Under the pieces are notes generated by a model, which did no database searches, was not told where the DNA came from, and worked only from the letters and a program-made list of their open reading frames with translations. From positions 1 through 64,000 of the forward strand of contig NZ_JADNRC010000010.1 of the NCBI RefSeq assembly GCF_015594725.1: DNA of 64,000 bases, written 5' to 3'. The stretch comes from Flavobacterium sp. ALJ2. GTDB lineage: Bacteria; Bacteroidota; Bacteroidia; Flavobacteriales; Flavobacteriaceae. The translations under genes were made by a program, and so were the position numbers. This document shows, one piece after another, positions 38,172-47,034 of this stretch (position 1 is its first letter; each line of letters begins with the position of its first letter).

Positions 38172-38201
38172 CAAATATACAAACTTTTTATATTTTTGCA
38201 A
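38172..38201 (-). promoter_or_regulatory. Promoter of the SRP RNA gene
   Basis: The minus strand has TATATTTG (38172-38179) and an upstream TTG (38199-38201) separated by 19 nt, fitting the Bacteroidota promoter. The RNA start near 38167 is about 5 nt downstream of the box. Confidence 0.75.
38191..38198 (+). promoter_or_regulatory. Candidate -7 box of the cyclotransferase-hutI operon
   Basis: TATTTTTG on the plus strand is 57 nt before the ATG at 38256. It lies within the SRP promoter region, so the two promoters are divergent and interleaved. Confidence 0.4.
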
Positions 38202-38255
38202 GAGCTTTGGCCTATAAAAATAACATTGTATATTGGCTACTTTAAATTTTAGACT

Positions 38256-39311
38256 ATGAAAAAACATAACATCCTAACATTCATTTTATTAGGGATTACT
38301 CTAATTGGTTGTAAAGAGACAAAAAAAGAAGAAAATTCTATATTTTCTTTTGATGACTCTAATTTTCCTGCCCATTTTTTAACAAATCAGTCAGTTTCTT
38401 TGGGTATTACAAACCCAAATTCAAAACAAATTGATAGTATTGTGTACTTTGTAAATGATAAAAAAGCTGGTACAGTAAAAGGTATAAACAAATTAAGTTT
38501 TGAATTAAAAGATCAAAAACTAGGTTACCAAAAATTAAAAGCATTAGTTTATTTTGGTGGAGAAAACTCAGAAGCGACTTCAAGAATCGAATTAGTTTCA
38601 AACATACAACCAAAATTATTAAAATATAAAATCATAAATACATATCCTCATGATGCAAAATCATTTACTCAAGGATTGGAGTTTTTTAGAGATACTCTTT
38701 ATGAAAGCACAGGTCAAAAAGGAGATTCTTATTTTAGAAAATACGATTACAAAACTGGCAAAGTATATAAAGAAATAACACTTGATAATAAATACTTTGG
38801 AGAAGGGATCACTATTATCAACAACAAACTATACCAATTATCTTGGCAAGAAAAAACAGGTTTTATATATAACATCAACACATTAAAACTTGAAAAAACA
38901 TTTACTTACGAAAAAGACATTCAAGGCTGGGGAATGACAAATGATGGAAAATATATTTATCAAAGCGATGGAACCGAAAAAATTTGGAAAATGGATCCAG
39001 AAACTCAAAAAATGATTGATTATATCAATGTATATTCTGGAAGCTCAAAAATTAAAGCAATAAACGAATTAGAACTAATAAATGGAAAATTCTATGTAAA
39101 TGTATTCCAAAAAGATGCTATCGCTGTTGTAAACCAAACAAGCGGTACAGTCGAAGGAATATTAGATATGTCTGCCTTACGCAAACAATTAGCTCCAAGC
39201 ATAACTATCGATGATGTTTTAAACGGAATTGCATACAACCCAAAAACAAAAACAATTTTTGTAACAGGTAAAAACTGGGACAAAATGTTTGAAATAACTG
39301 TTTCTGAATAA
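38256..39311 (+). CDS. Glutaminyl-peptide cyclotransferase lipoprotein
   Basis: The 351-residue protein has a lipobox (TLIGC, Cys19), an Ig-like segment (about 25-120) and a C-terminal five-bladed propeller of the plant-type glutamine cyclotransferase family. Key segments are PHDAKSFTQGLEF, YESTGQKGDSYFRKYD and GWGMTNDGKYIYQSDGTEKIW. These enzymes convert N-terminal Gln to pyroglutamate. The location is probably periplasmic or surface-attached. In Bacteroidota, N-terminal pyroglutamate is common on exported proteins. hutI starts 13 bp downstream, so they are co-transcribed. Confidence 0.88.
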   Translation: MKKHNILTFILLGITLIGCKETKKEENSIFSFDDSNFPAHFLTNQSVSLGITNPNSKQIDSIVYFVNDKKAGTVKGINKLSFELKDQKLGYQKLKALVYFGGENSEATSRIELVSNIQPKLLKYKIINTYPHDAKSFTQGLEFFRDTLYESTGQKGDSYFRKYDYKTGKVYKEITLDNKYFGEGITIINNKLYQLSWQEKTGFIYNINTLKLEKTFTYEKDIQGWGMTNDGKYIYQSDGTEKIWKMDPETQKMIDYINVYSGSSKIKAINELELINGKFYVNVFQKDAIAVVNQTSGTVEGILDMSALRKQLAPSITIDDVLNGIAYNPKTKTIFVTGKNWDKMFEITVSE

Positions 39312-39324
39312 TACAAAATAAATC

Positions 39325-40563
39325 ATGACGACCCTTATTATCAATATAAAAGAGCTAATACAAGTTCGAGAAACTTCAATTTCTAAAGTTTCTGGAGCCG
39401 AAATGGCAATTCTTCCAACTATAAAAAATGCCTATTTAGTTTTAAAAGACAATCTAATTGCAGACTTTGGCACAATGGAAAGTATTCCAGAAATAAAAGC
39501 CGATTCTGTTATTGATGCTACAGGAAAAATGATTCTTCCTACCTGGTGCGACAGCCATACACATATTGTATATGCTGGTAACAGAGAACAAGAATTTGTG
39601 GATAGAATAAACGGCCTTTCTTACGAAGAAATCGCTAATCGCGGTGGCGGAATTCTAAATTCCGCCAAAAAGCTTAACGAAACTTCAGAAGAAGATATAT
39701 ACAATCAATCCAAAGCCAGACTAGAAGAAGTAATTCGATTAGGAACTGGAGCTGTTGAGATAAAATCAGGTTACGGACTTACGGTTGATGGGGAATTAAA
39801 AATGTTGAGAGTGATAAAAAAACTTGACGAAAACTACCCAATAACTATAAAGGCAACCTTTTTAGGAGCACATGCATTCCCTTTGGAATTCAAAGAAAAT
39901 AAAAAAGGGTACATCGATGAGATTATTTATAAAATGCTGCCAGAAATTGCTAAAGACAAACTAGCAGATTATGTCGATATATTTTGTGAAACAGGCTATT
40001 TCTCTGTTGAAGAAACAGAGCAAATAATGCAAGCAGGTATCCAAAATGGATTAATACCAAAAATTCATGTCAACCAATTCAATTCTATTGGCGGGATACA
40101 AGCCGGGATTAAGCATAAAGCCCTTTCTGTCGATCATCTCGAAATAATGACCCCAGAGGATATCTTAGCTTTAAAAGACACCGAAACGATGCCAGTAGCA
40201 TTACCTTCTTGTTCCTATTTCTTAAGTATTCCATACACGCCTGCAAGAGAAATGATAAACGCAGGATTACCTTTGGCATTGGCCACAGACTACAACCCAG
40301 GCTCTACTCCATCAGGCAATATGAATTTTGTTGTAGCTACAGCCTGTATCAAGATGAAAATGACACCTGAAGAAGCAATTAATGCAGCTACAATAAATGG
40401 AGCCTATGCAATGGGAGTTTCAGATACTCATGGAAGCATAACAGTGGGCAAAAAAGCTAATTTAATACTTACAAAACCTATTGCATCCTATTACCAACTC
40501 CCTTATGCTTTTGGTAGTAATTTAATAGAAACTGTTTTTATCGAAGGTAAAATTTTTAAATAA
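39325..40563 (+). CDS. hutI: Imidazolonepropionase
   Basis: The 412-residue amidohydrolase hydrolyses imidazolone-5-propionate to N-formimino-glutamate, the third step of histidine degradation. It has the metal motif SHTHIVYAGNREQEF, GAVEIKSGYG, FLGAHAFP, HVNQF, DHLE and ATDYNPGSTPSGN. The step after it is encoded by the formimidoylglutamase at 42163-43200, about 1.6 kb away. hutH and hutU are not in the window. Confidence 0.97.
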   Translation: MTTLIINIKELIQVRETSISKVSGAEMAILPTIKNAYLVLKDNLIADFGTMESIPEIKADSVIDATGKMILPTWCDSHTHIVYAGNREQEFVDRINGLSYEEIANRGGGILNSAKKLNETSEEDIYNQSKARLEEVIRLGTGAVEIKSGYGLTVDGELKMLRVIKKLDENYPITIKATFLGAHAFPLEFKENKKGYIDEIIYKMLPEIAKDKLADYVDIFCETGYFSVEETEQIMQAGIQNGLIPKIHVNQFNSIGGIQAGIKHKALSVDHLEIMTPEDILALKDTETMPVALPSCSYFLSIPYTPAREMINAGLPLALATDYNPGSTPSGNMNFVVATACIKMKMTPEEAINAATINGAYAMGVSDTHGSITVGKKANLILTKPIASYYQLPYAFGSNLIETVFIEGKIFK

Positions 40564-40622
40564 CAAATCTGAAAGCTAAAGTAAAAACCTTAATTAATTT
40601 AAAAGACTATAAAAGAATGCTT

Positions 40623-40630
40623 TATATTTG
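40623..40630 (+). promoter_or_regulatory. Candidate -7 box before the 48-residue gene
   Basis: TATATTTG fits TAnnTTTG exactly and lies 53 nt before the ATG at 40684, giving some support for a transcript there. Confidence 0.4.
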
Positions 40631-40683
40631 GTTACAACTAAATAAGTCAGTATCTTTACTTTTTAAAATATAGCTTTTTTCTT

Positions 40684-40830
40684 ATGAATACATTAGGTAA
40701 CATCGTAGATTTATGCAAGTTTAGTTTGAAACAAAAAGGTTTCAAAACTAGCATAATGATGGTTCCTGATATAAGCATTCCAATTACGTTTCTTAATTCA
40801 TTTAAATTAAAAATCTTCCCGAATTATTAA
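40684..40830 (+). CDS. 48-residue hypothetical protein
   Basis: The frame starts MNTLGNIVDLCKFSLKQKGF and ends FPNY. No known domain or signal peptide is visible. It is supported only by an upstream -7 box and by a 7-bp stem (40828-40834 with 40843-40849) overlapping the stop codon. It may not be a real gene. Confidence 0.3.
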   Translation: MNTLGNIVDLCKFSLKQKGFKTSIMMVPDISIPITFLNSFKLKIFPNY

Positions 40831-40859
40831 GCACCCGCGAGTGTGCTTATTAAATCCTA

Positions 40860-40927
40860 TAAACTTTATTTTTACTCCAGCATATCCCAATACAAATTGG
40901 ATAATGTTACTCGCTATATAAAGTTTT
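40860..40927 (+). other. Nested hairpin region upstream of the 37-residue gene
   Basis: An outer 9-bp stem (40861-40869 with 40918-40926) encloses an inner stem with one bulge (40883-40890 with 40897-40903). It ends 70 nt before the ATG at 40997. It could be a structured 5' leader or small RNA. It matches no riboswitch class I can recognise. Confidence 0.35.
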
Positions 40928-40996
40928 ATTTATTCCCATAAATTTTAGGATCACGGTTATTTTAAACTATTTAAATAATTTTAAAAAATAAAGATC

Positions 40997-41110
40997 ATGG
41001 CTAAAGTAAAAAATATGAAAGCACCTACTAAAGATTTGAAAGCACAGAAACAAGAAAAAGCTTTAAAAAAACTAGAGGATAGTCAGAATAAAAAAAGAAA
41101 ATCTAAGTAA
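40997..41110 (+). CDS. 37-residue Lys-rich basic protein
   Basis: The frame encodes MAKVKNMKAPTKDLKAQKQE followed by a lysine-rich helix ending KKRKSK. About one third of the residues are Lys or Arg, which suggests a nucleic-acid-binding peptide. It is followed 12 nt later by a strong terminator, which supports real expression. The function is unknown. Confidence 0.55.
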   Translation: MAKVKNMKAPTKDLKAQKQEKALKKLEDSQNKKRKSK

Positions 41111-41122
41111 CTAAATTCCAAA

Positions 41123-41157
41123 AAAAGGGCAGTAAAACTCAGTTTTACTGCCCTTTT
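41123..41157. terminator. Bidirectional terminator
   Basis: Arms 41123-41139 and 41141-41157 are fully complementary, with a tiny loop. A runs and T runs flank the GC core. It lies between the 37-residue gene (plus) and the coiled-coil gene (minus). Confidence 0.9.
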
Positions 41158-41187
41158 AATATTAAAATACATTTAACTTTATTCTAA

Positions 41188-42066
41188 TTATCTTAAACTA
41201 AAACTTGATTTAGAAACCAATTCATCGTTATCAAAAATATTAATAAAATAAGTACCTTTTTCAAAGTTTTTACCAGGTAAATCTTCAGAAACATTAACTG
41301 TTTTATTCTCATACTGAACTTTAGTTAAAAAACTATAAATTAAAGTTTTATCCCCAAAATACTCTATTTTTTTATCTCCTAAAACATTGTTTTTACTATC
41401 GATAACTTGTACATAATATGTTTTATCGCCAGATTTAGCAATTTGATTTTCAGCAATCGTAAAGCTAATTTTTAAGACATCAGCTCTACTAGCCTTGTCA
41501 GTTTCAATTTGTTTCCCAGAGCTTCTTAATTTATAAGCTGCAGTTTTTGTATTTAGAATAGATAATTTTGATCCTTTTTCAAGAGTTTTAGCTAATTCTT
41601 CATTTTGACCAACTAATACTTCATTGAATTTTTTAGATTCTCCTAAAACTACAATTGTACTATCACGTTGAACAGTTAATACACCATTTTGTTTTTTCAA
41701 CTCATCATTCTCAGCTACTAAAACCTTCATTTTACCTTGCATAGCCTGAACTTGAGATCTAAACTTAGATACATCTCCTTTTGTTTTATTCAAATCATCC
41801 ATTAAACCAACCACCTTGTCTCTTTCTTGAATTAATTCATCAGACATAGATGTGTTTTCAGCAATTGCAGCATCATAAGTCGCTTTTAACTCTTGCAAAT
41901 CTTTCATAACAGATTCTTTCTCTGTTAATGTAGTAGTAAGCTCACTCTTAGCAACATCATTATCAGATGTCATTTTAAAAATATAAACTAAGCTACCTAC
42001 CAATAAAATTGCTAAAACCGCTATTACAGCCTTTAGACTTGAGTTGTTGTTCTTTTGATTTTCCAT
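41188..42066 (-). CDS. Single-pass membrane protein with coiled coil
   Basis: The 292-residue protein has a short cytosolic N-terminus, one membrane helix (about residues 12-30, AVIAVLAILLVGSLVYIF) and a long coiled coil (about 38-165). A beta-rich C-terminal domain follows (about 175-292, KTYYVQVIDSKNNVLGDKKI). Similar proteins are conserved in Flavobacteriia without a known role. The topology suggests an envelope-spanning or periplasmic structural part. A -7 box (TAAATTTG, 42087-42094) lies 20 nt upstream. Confidence 0.7.
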   Translation of the reverse strand: MENQKNNNSSLKAVIAVLAILLVGSLVYIFKMTSDNDVAKSELTTTLTEKESVMKDLQELKATYDAAIAENTSMSDELIQERDKVVGLMDDLNKTKGDVSKFRSQVQAMQGKMKVLVAENDELKKQNGVLTVQRDSTIVVLGESKKFNEVLVGQNEELAKTLEKGSKLSILNTKTAAYKLRSSGKQIETDKASRADVLKISFTIAENQIAKSGDKTYYVQVIDSKNNVLGDKKIEYFGDKTLIYSFLTKVQYENKTVNVSEDLPGKNFEKGTYFINIFDNDELVSKSSFSLR

Positions 42067-42086
42067 ATTTAAATATTTTTTATAAA

Positions 42087-42094
42087 CAAATTTA
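42087..42094 (-). promoter_or_regulatory. -7 box of the coiled-coil protein gene
   Basis: The minus strand reads TAAATTTG, an exact match to TAnnTTTG. It is divergent from the formimidoylglutamase promoter. Confidence 0.45.
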
Positions 42095-42136
42095 ATAATT
42101 AATATAAGCTAATAACGTAAGTTGCTACAAATATAT

Positions 42137-42144
42137 TATTTTTG
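42137..42144 (+). promoter_or_regulatory. -7 box of the formimidoylglutamase gene
   Basis: TATTTTTG fits TAnnTTTG and lies 18 nt upstream of the ATG at 42163. A TTG that could be taken as an earlier start codon (42142-42144) is the end of this box. Confidence 0.55.
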
Positions 42145-42162
42145 GGAAATATATTATTTTTT

Positions 42163-43200
42163 ATGGAAAAACTAATCCCTTTTACTATTAACGACTTGGC
42201 CAAAGTTACAAATCACAGAAGTGGTGAAATAAAATTCGGCGAAAAAATGATTATAGTTCCTAAAGGCGCTGACATAATTGATTTTCTAAAAAATTGTGAA
42301 GCAAAATATGTCCTTATTGGTATTCCAGAAGATATAGGCATACGTGCCAACTATGGTAGACCTGGAGCAGCATCAGCCTGGAGTAGCGCTATAAAAAGCA
42401 TTGCAAACATCCAGCATAATCGATTCTGTAAAGGAAACCATATTATCGTCTTAGGACAAATCGATGTGCGACAAGAAATGAAAGAAGTAGAACATCTTGA
42501 TTTCAACGACATCGATGACCGATCAAAACTAAGCCAACTTGTAGAGCGAGTAGATAAAGAAGTTTCGCATATCATATTTAACGTTATCAAAGCAGGAAAA
42601 ACCCCAATTATTATTGGTGGAGGTCATAATAATGCTTACGGAAACATTAAAGGAGCAGCTCTTGCCCATGGAAAACCTATTAATGCTGTTAATTTTGATG
42701 CTCACTCCGATTTTAGAATTCTTGAGGGAAGACATAGCGGAAATGGATTTTCATATGCATACGAAGAAGGGTTCTTAAAAAAGTATTTCATATTTGGTCT
42801 ACATGAAAATTACACTTCAAAAAGTGTGTTGGATATTATCAAAAAAATCGAAGACCGCGTTCGCTATAATACCTACGACAGTGTAAAAATTCGAAAAGAA
42901 AAAGATTTTAATGCTGAAATGCAGTTTGCTTTAGACTTCGTTAAAACAGATGTCTTCGGAATCGAAATCGATTTGGATTCAATTCCTAATATTGCAAGTA
43001 GCGCCATGACATTGAGTGGGTTTTCTATTGAAGAATTACGCCAGTTTATATCTTATTTTGGACAACATCGAAATGCTGCTTATTTACATATTTGTGAAGG
43101 AGCCCCAGATTTAGGTGAAGAAAAAAACAATCACTTAATAGGTAAATTAATAGGCTATTTAGTCACCGATTTTATAAAATCAAATTATGAAAAAGTCTAA
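42163..43200 (+). CDS. Formimidoylglutamase (arginase family)
   Basis: From the ATG at 42163 the protein is 345 residues. It has the binuclear manganese motifs of ureohydrolases: GGGHNNAYGN, NFDAHSDFR and EIDLDSIPN. Bacteroidota members with this length, found with hut genes, cleave N-formimino-L-glutamate to glutamate and formamide. The presence of hutI 1.6 kb upstream supports this over arginase or agmatinase. The start at 42142 (TTG) is rejected because it sits inside the -7 box. Confidence 0.85.
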   Translation: MEKLIPFTINDLAKVTNHRSGEIKFGEKMIIVPKGADIIDFLKNCEAKYVLIGIPEDIGIRANYGRPGAASAWSSAIKSIANIQHNRFCKGNHIIVLGQIDVRQEMKEVEHLDFNDIDDRSKLSQLVERVDKEVSHIIFNVIKAGKTPIIIGGGHNNAYGNIKGAALAHGKPINAVNFDAHSDFRILEGRHSGNGFSYAYEEGFLKKYFIFGLHENYTSKSVLDIIKKIEDRVRYNTYDSVKIRKEKDFNAEMQFALDFVKTDVFGIEIDLDSIPNIASSAMTLSGFSIEELRQFISYFGQHRNAAYLHICEGAPDLGEEKNNHLIGKLIGYLVTDFIKSNYEKV

Positions 43201-43259
43201 TTAATTTTCTCTTTTACCAAATAAAACCATAATCAAATAAACGATTAACTGAATAAACC

Positions 43260-43267
43260 TATCTTTG
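43260..43267 (+). promoter_or_regulatory. -7 box of the helicase gene
   Basis: TATCTTTG fits TAnnTTTG and lies 44 nt before the ATG at 43312. Confidence 0.45.
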
Positions 43268-43311
43268 CACAGAAATTTAGTACTTAAAACTAAATTCTTA
43301 ATACCGAAAAT

Positions 43312-44565
43312 ATGTTATTCGAAGACTTATCACTTTCAAAAAGTATACAAAAAGCCGTATTTGAAGAAGGCTACACAAACCCCACTCCTATACAGGAGCA
43401 ATCTATTCCGATTGTATTATCTGGAAGAGATTTAATAGGATGTGCACAAACAGGTACTGGAAAAACTGCAGCATTTGCTATTCCTATCATACATCAATTA
43501 CACAGAATTGTAGGTTCATCAAAAAAAGCCAAACAAATTCGCGCACTTATAGTAACGCCAACAAGAGAGTTAGCAGTGCAAATTGGGCAGAGTTTTGAAA
43601 CTTATGCAAAATACACCAACTTAACTCAACTTACAATTTTTGGTGGAGTATCTCAAAACCCACAAGTAGATACCCTTAAAAAAGGTGTAGACATTCTGGT
43701 AGCGACACCAGGAAGATTACTCGATTTACAAAAACAAGGATTTTTAGATTTAGATAATCTACATGTTTTAGTATTAGATGAAGCGGATCAAATGCTAGAT
43801 ATGGGTTTTATAAATGATGTAAAAAAGATTGTAAAACTTACTCCAAAAAACAGACAGACCTTATTGTTCTCAGCCACAATGCCGATTGCAATTCGTGAAC
43901 TAGCCGAAATGTTCTTAAAAGACCCTGCAAAAGTCGAAGTTTCTCCTGTATCATCTACAGCTGAAAATGTAGAACAACGCGTTTATTTTGTTGAAAAAAC
44001 AGAAAAAAGAAACCTACTATATCATTTAATTAAAAATGAAGATCTATCAAATGTTTTAGTTTTCTCTAGAACAAAACATGGAGCAGACAATGTTGTAAAA
44101 GCACTTAGAAAAAACAATATCGCTGCCGAAGCAATTCACGGTGATAAATCTCAAAATGCGAGACAACGTGTACTTGATGCTTTCAAAAATAAAGAAGTTG
44201 GGGTACTTGTAGCAACAGATATTGCTGCACGTGGTATTGATATTGATCAACTACCATATGTTATTAACTTTGATTTACCGAATATTCCTGAAACATACGT
44301 ACACCGAATTGGTAGAACAGGACGTGCTGGAAATGGAGGAATTGCAATTTCATTTTGTAGTAAAGACGAACACGGGTACTGGAAAGACATACAGAAATTA
44401 ATAAAAGTAGATGTAAAAACCATAAGTGACCATCCTTATCAATGGCATGCAGGAAATCCAGAAGCAGCTGCAACAGCTAAGCCTAAGAACTCAAATCGAA
44501 GTGGCGGAGCTCATAAATCAAGAAAGTCAGACGCATCCAAACAGAATAAAAAACGTTGGTATTAA
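43312..44565 (+). CDS. DEAD-box RNA helicase, RhlE-like
   Basis: The 417-residue protein has all core motifs: Q motif ([13 protein letters not shown]), motif I (AQTGTGKT), [20 protein letters not shown], and the C-terminal RGIDID and [10 protein letters not shown]. The short basic tail ([20 protein letters not shown]) is typical of RhlE-type enzymes. It would unwind structured RNA during ribosome assembly or RNA decay, probably in cold response. It is monocistronic with a terminator downstream. Confidence 0.93.
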   Translation: MLFEDLSLSKSIQKAVFEEGYTNPTPIQEQSIPIVLSGRDLIGCAQTGTGKTAAFAIPIIHQLHRIVGSSKKAKQIRALIVTPTRELAVQIGQSFETYAKYTNLTQLTIFGGVSQNPQVDTLKKGVDILVATPGRLLDLQKQGFLDLDNLHVLVLDEADQMLDMGFINDVKKIVKLTPKNRQTLLFSATMPIAIRELAEMFLKDPAKVEVSPVSSTAENVEQRVYFVEKTEKRNLLYHLIKNEDLSNVLVFSRTKHGADNVVKALRKNNIAAEAIHGDKSQNARQRVLDAFKNKEVGVLVATDIAARGIDIDQLPYVINFDLPNIPETYVHRIGRTGRAGNGGIAISFCSKDEHGYWKDIQKLIKVDVKTISDHPYQWHAGNPEAAATAKPKNSNRSGGAHKSRKSDASKQNKKRWY

Positions 44566-44590
44566 AACTGATGAAGCATCAATAAAAAAA

Positions 44591-44640
44591 TTAAACACAG
44601 ATTTTACGAATTGTCACTAATTAGTAAAATTTGTGTTTAA
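44591..44640 (+). terminator. Hairpin after the helicase gene
   Basis: A 17-bp stem with one G-T pair (44591-44607 with 44624-44640) has a 16-nt loop. It sits between the convergent helicase and hybrid-kinase genes. Confidence 0.6.
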
Positions 44641-44672
44641 AACCAATCTATATTCAAACGTTGACTTTACAA

Positions 44673-46874
44673 TCAACGTTTTCTTGTTTCTACAATAAGG
44701 CAATTTATAATTTTGAATAATTTTACAGATTCAAAAGGTTTTATCATAATATCATTTATCCCTGCAGAGATAGCCTCTTCTGTGATTTCATCTTTATCAA
44801 AAGCTGTTAATGCTATAACGGGTGTTTTTATGCCTTTTAAGCGTATTTTTCTAGTTGTTTCAAACCCATTCATCATTGGCATGTTAATATCCATTAAAAC
44901 CACATCGAAAGACTCCGTTTCTAATATATCCAATGCTGCATACCCATCATCAACAACAGTACAACTATAATTATTTTTTTCAATAATTTTTCTAGTGACA
45001 AGTTGATTGATCAGATTATCCTCAACAACCAAAACCTTAAACAATTGATTAGAGGTTAAATCAACTTGAATTTCATTTATTATACTTTTTGTTTTCTCTG
45101 AATCATAATCAAAAGCTATTGTAAATGTAAATATTGTTCCTTCTCCAATATTACTCTCTAATGATATTGAACTACCAAACAAACCCAACAATCGTTTTAC
45201 AATTGTTAATCCTAAGCCAGTACCCTGATAATCCTCTTCATTACGACCTACTTGAACAAACTTCTCAAAAATCTTATCTTGATTTACAACAGCAATTCCC
45301 ATTCCGGTATCTTTTATCTGAAACTCAATAAAATGTGCTCTCCCAACAACATTAACCAAATCTGCAATAATAAATACCTCCCCGTTTTTAGTGAATTTTA
45401 AAGCATTACTTATCAAGTTCATCAATATTTGAGCAAATCTCAACTTATCTCCAATTAAATATTCTGGAATATCTGAATCGATAATTACTGTAATCTGATT
45501 ATTGTTTTTTTGAGATAAGTAAGACAATGAATTCTTAATCATATTTATCTCGTCTGATAAATTAAAAGTCAACCTTTCAAGAATAACTTTATTATCTTCT
45601 ATTTTATTAATTTGGAGAATATCATTAACTAAAGACAATAAATACCTAGCCGAGAATTTTAAAGAACTTAAATGTTCGCTTCTTGCCAATTCTCTATGCT
45701 CTTCTAGCAACATATTAGTAATACCAACAACCCCATATAATGGCGTTCGTAATTCATGACTAATTGTAGATATAAATTGCGTTTTAAGTATCGAGGCCTC
45801 TTCTGCCTGCTCTTTAGCCTTAATAAGTTCTTCGTTTGTAAATAATAACTTGGCATTATTTCTCTTTTTAAAAACAATATTTTTATATAATGTAACTATT
45901 AAAATCAAAAAAATACATGACGTTAAAATAAATAATAAAACTATAATCCTAGACTTTTTTAAACTCAGATCCTGAAGTTCTTTTTCAATCTCTATCTTAC
46001 CTATTTTTCTTTTATACTCATCCAATTCGAGATTAAAACCAGCTCTTTCGGCTTTCTTTAATTTTCCCTCGTTATAAATGTTTTCTTTTACTGCATTGTG
46101 CTTAATGATATTCTCATAAGCCTTTTTATAGTCACCACTTTTATTCAAAAACTTAGAATATTCGATATAAGAATACAATAAATCAGATTTTTCAACCCCA
46201 ATCATTCCATACTTAATCGCTTTAACAAAATAGGCATTTGCTTTAGCTTTAGCTTTAATATGAGAATAATACATTCCGTTAATCATATTAAAAACTACAA
46301 GCGTAGATTCACTGAGTTGTTCTATATGATGCTCATTCATATAATTAAAATACGGCAATGCTAATTTAAATTCTCCAATATCAAAATAAGCCCATGTAAT
46401 ATTTATATTAATTAAATAAACAAGCGAACTATTTTTCTCTCTTTTACTGTATTCAAGAGATTTTTTATAAAACTCAATTCCTTTTTTGTATTGTTTTTTT
46501 TCAAAACAATACATATTACCTAAATTGTTATTAATTTTATTTTTTAAAACATTATTAGTTGTTCTATTAGCAAACGACAGCGCTTTATTATAATAGAATA
46601 TTGCCTTATCAAATTCGGAGAACTCGTTATAATTTGCTGCAATAATATTATATGAAACCGCTATTAAGTTATTATTTTTAACTATTAATGCTTGCTGTAA
46701 AGCAACTCGTGAAACAATTAGAGATTTTTCGAAATCAGATTCTTTTAAATACTTAAGTGCCTTTTCGGCAGTTTTTGAAATTTGTTGCTCTGATGGTAAT
46801 TCAGTCTTAGCAATTACAGATTCCCCAAAGCAAATCATCCAAAAAAGAATTAAAACAATACGAACTTTAGGCAT
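44673..46874 (-). CDS. Hybrid sensor histidine kinase with TPR sensor region
   Basis: From the ATG at 46872-46874 the protein has 733 residues. A signal peptide is followed by a periplasmic TPR region (about 30-290), a coiled segment, and one membrane helix (about 305-325, IIVLLFILTSCIFLILIV). A HisKA domain (ISHELRTPLYG, His373), HATPase (NLISNALKFT, GTGLGLTIV) and a C-terminal receiver domain (Asp662 in LMDINMP) follow. There is no DNA-binding domain, so the signal must pass to another protein. The ligand is unknown. A TTG-started longer form is rejected because the TTG lies within the -7 box. Confidence 0.9.
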   Translation of the reverse strand: MPKVRIVLILFWMICFGESVIAKTELPSEQQISKTAEKALKYLKESDFEKSLIVSRVALQQALIVKNNNLIAVSYNIIAANYNEFSEFDKAIFYYNKALSFANRTTNNVLKNKINNNLGNMYCFEKKQYKKGIEFYKKSLEYSKREKNSSLVYLININITWAYFDIGEFKLALPYFNYMNEHHIEQLSESTLVVFNMINGMYYSHIKAKAKANAYFVKAIKYGMIGVEKSDLLYSYIEYSKFLNKSGDYKKAYENIIKHNAVKENIYNEGKLKKAERAGFNLELDEYKRKIGKIEIEKELQDLSLKKSRIIVLLFILTSCIFLILIVTLYKNIVFKKRNNAKLLFTNEELIKAKEQAEEASILKTQFISTISHELRTPLYGVVGITNMLLEEHRELARSEHLSSLKFSARYLLSLVNDILQINKIEDNKVILERLTFNLSDEINMIKNSLSYLSQKNNNQITVIIDSDIPEYLIGDKLRFAQILMNLISNALKFTKNGEVFIIADLVNVVGRAHFIEFQIKDTGMGIAVVNQDKIFEKFVQVGRNEEDYQGTGLGLTIVKRLLGLFGSSISLESNIGEGTIFTFTIAFDYDSEKTKSIINEIQVDLTSNQLFKVLVVEDNLINQLVTRKIIEKNNYSCTVVDDGYAALDILETESFDVVLMDINMPMMNGFETTRKIRLKGIKTPVIALTAFDKDEITEEAISAGINDIMIKPFESVKLFKIINCLIVETRKR

Positions 46875-46892
46875 AAACAAATGTAGTTTTAT

Positions 46893-46900
46893 CAAATATA
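46893..46900 (-). promoter_or_regulatory. -7 box of the hybrid kinase gene
   Basis: The minus strand reads TATATTTG, 18 nt upstream of the ATG at 46874. It overlaps the TTG that begins the longest frame. Confidence 0.55.
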
Positions 46901-46910
46901 CATTTAAAAT

Positions 46911-46950
46911 AAAAAAGGAGTTGTATTTTATAAATAAAATACAACTCCTT
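46911..46950 (-). terminator. Terminator of the symporter gene
   Basis: A perfect 16-bp stem (46915-46930 with 46935-46950) with a 4-nt loop is followed on the minus strand by six T residues. Confidence 0.9.
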
Positions 46951-47034
46951 AAAATATATTTTTAATAGAAAAGAATGCTGTTTTCCTCACTAAAAAGAAT
47001 ATCCTTATTATATTATCTAATTAAATCTTCAAAT

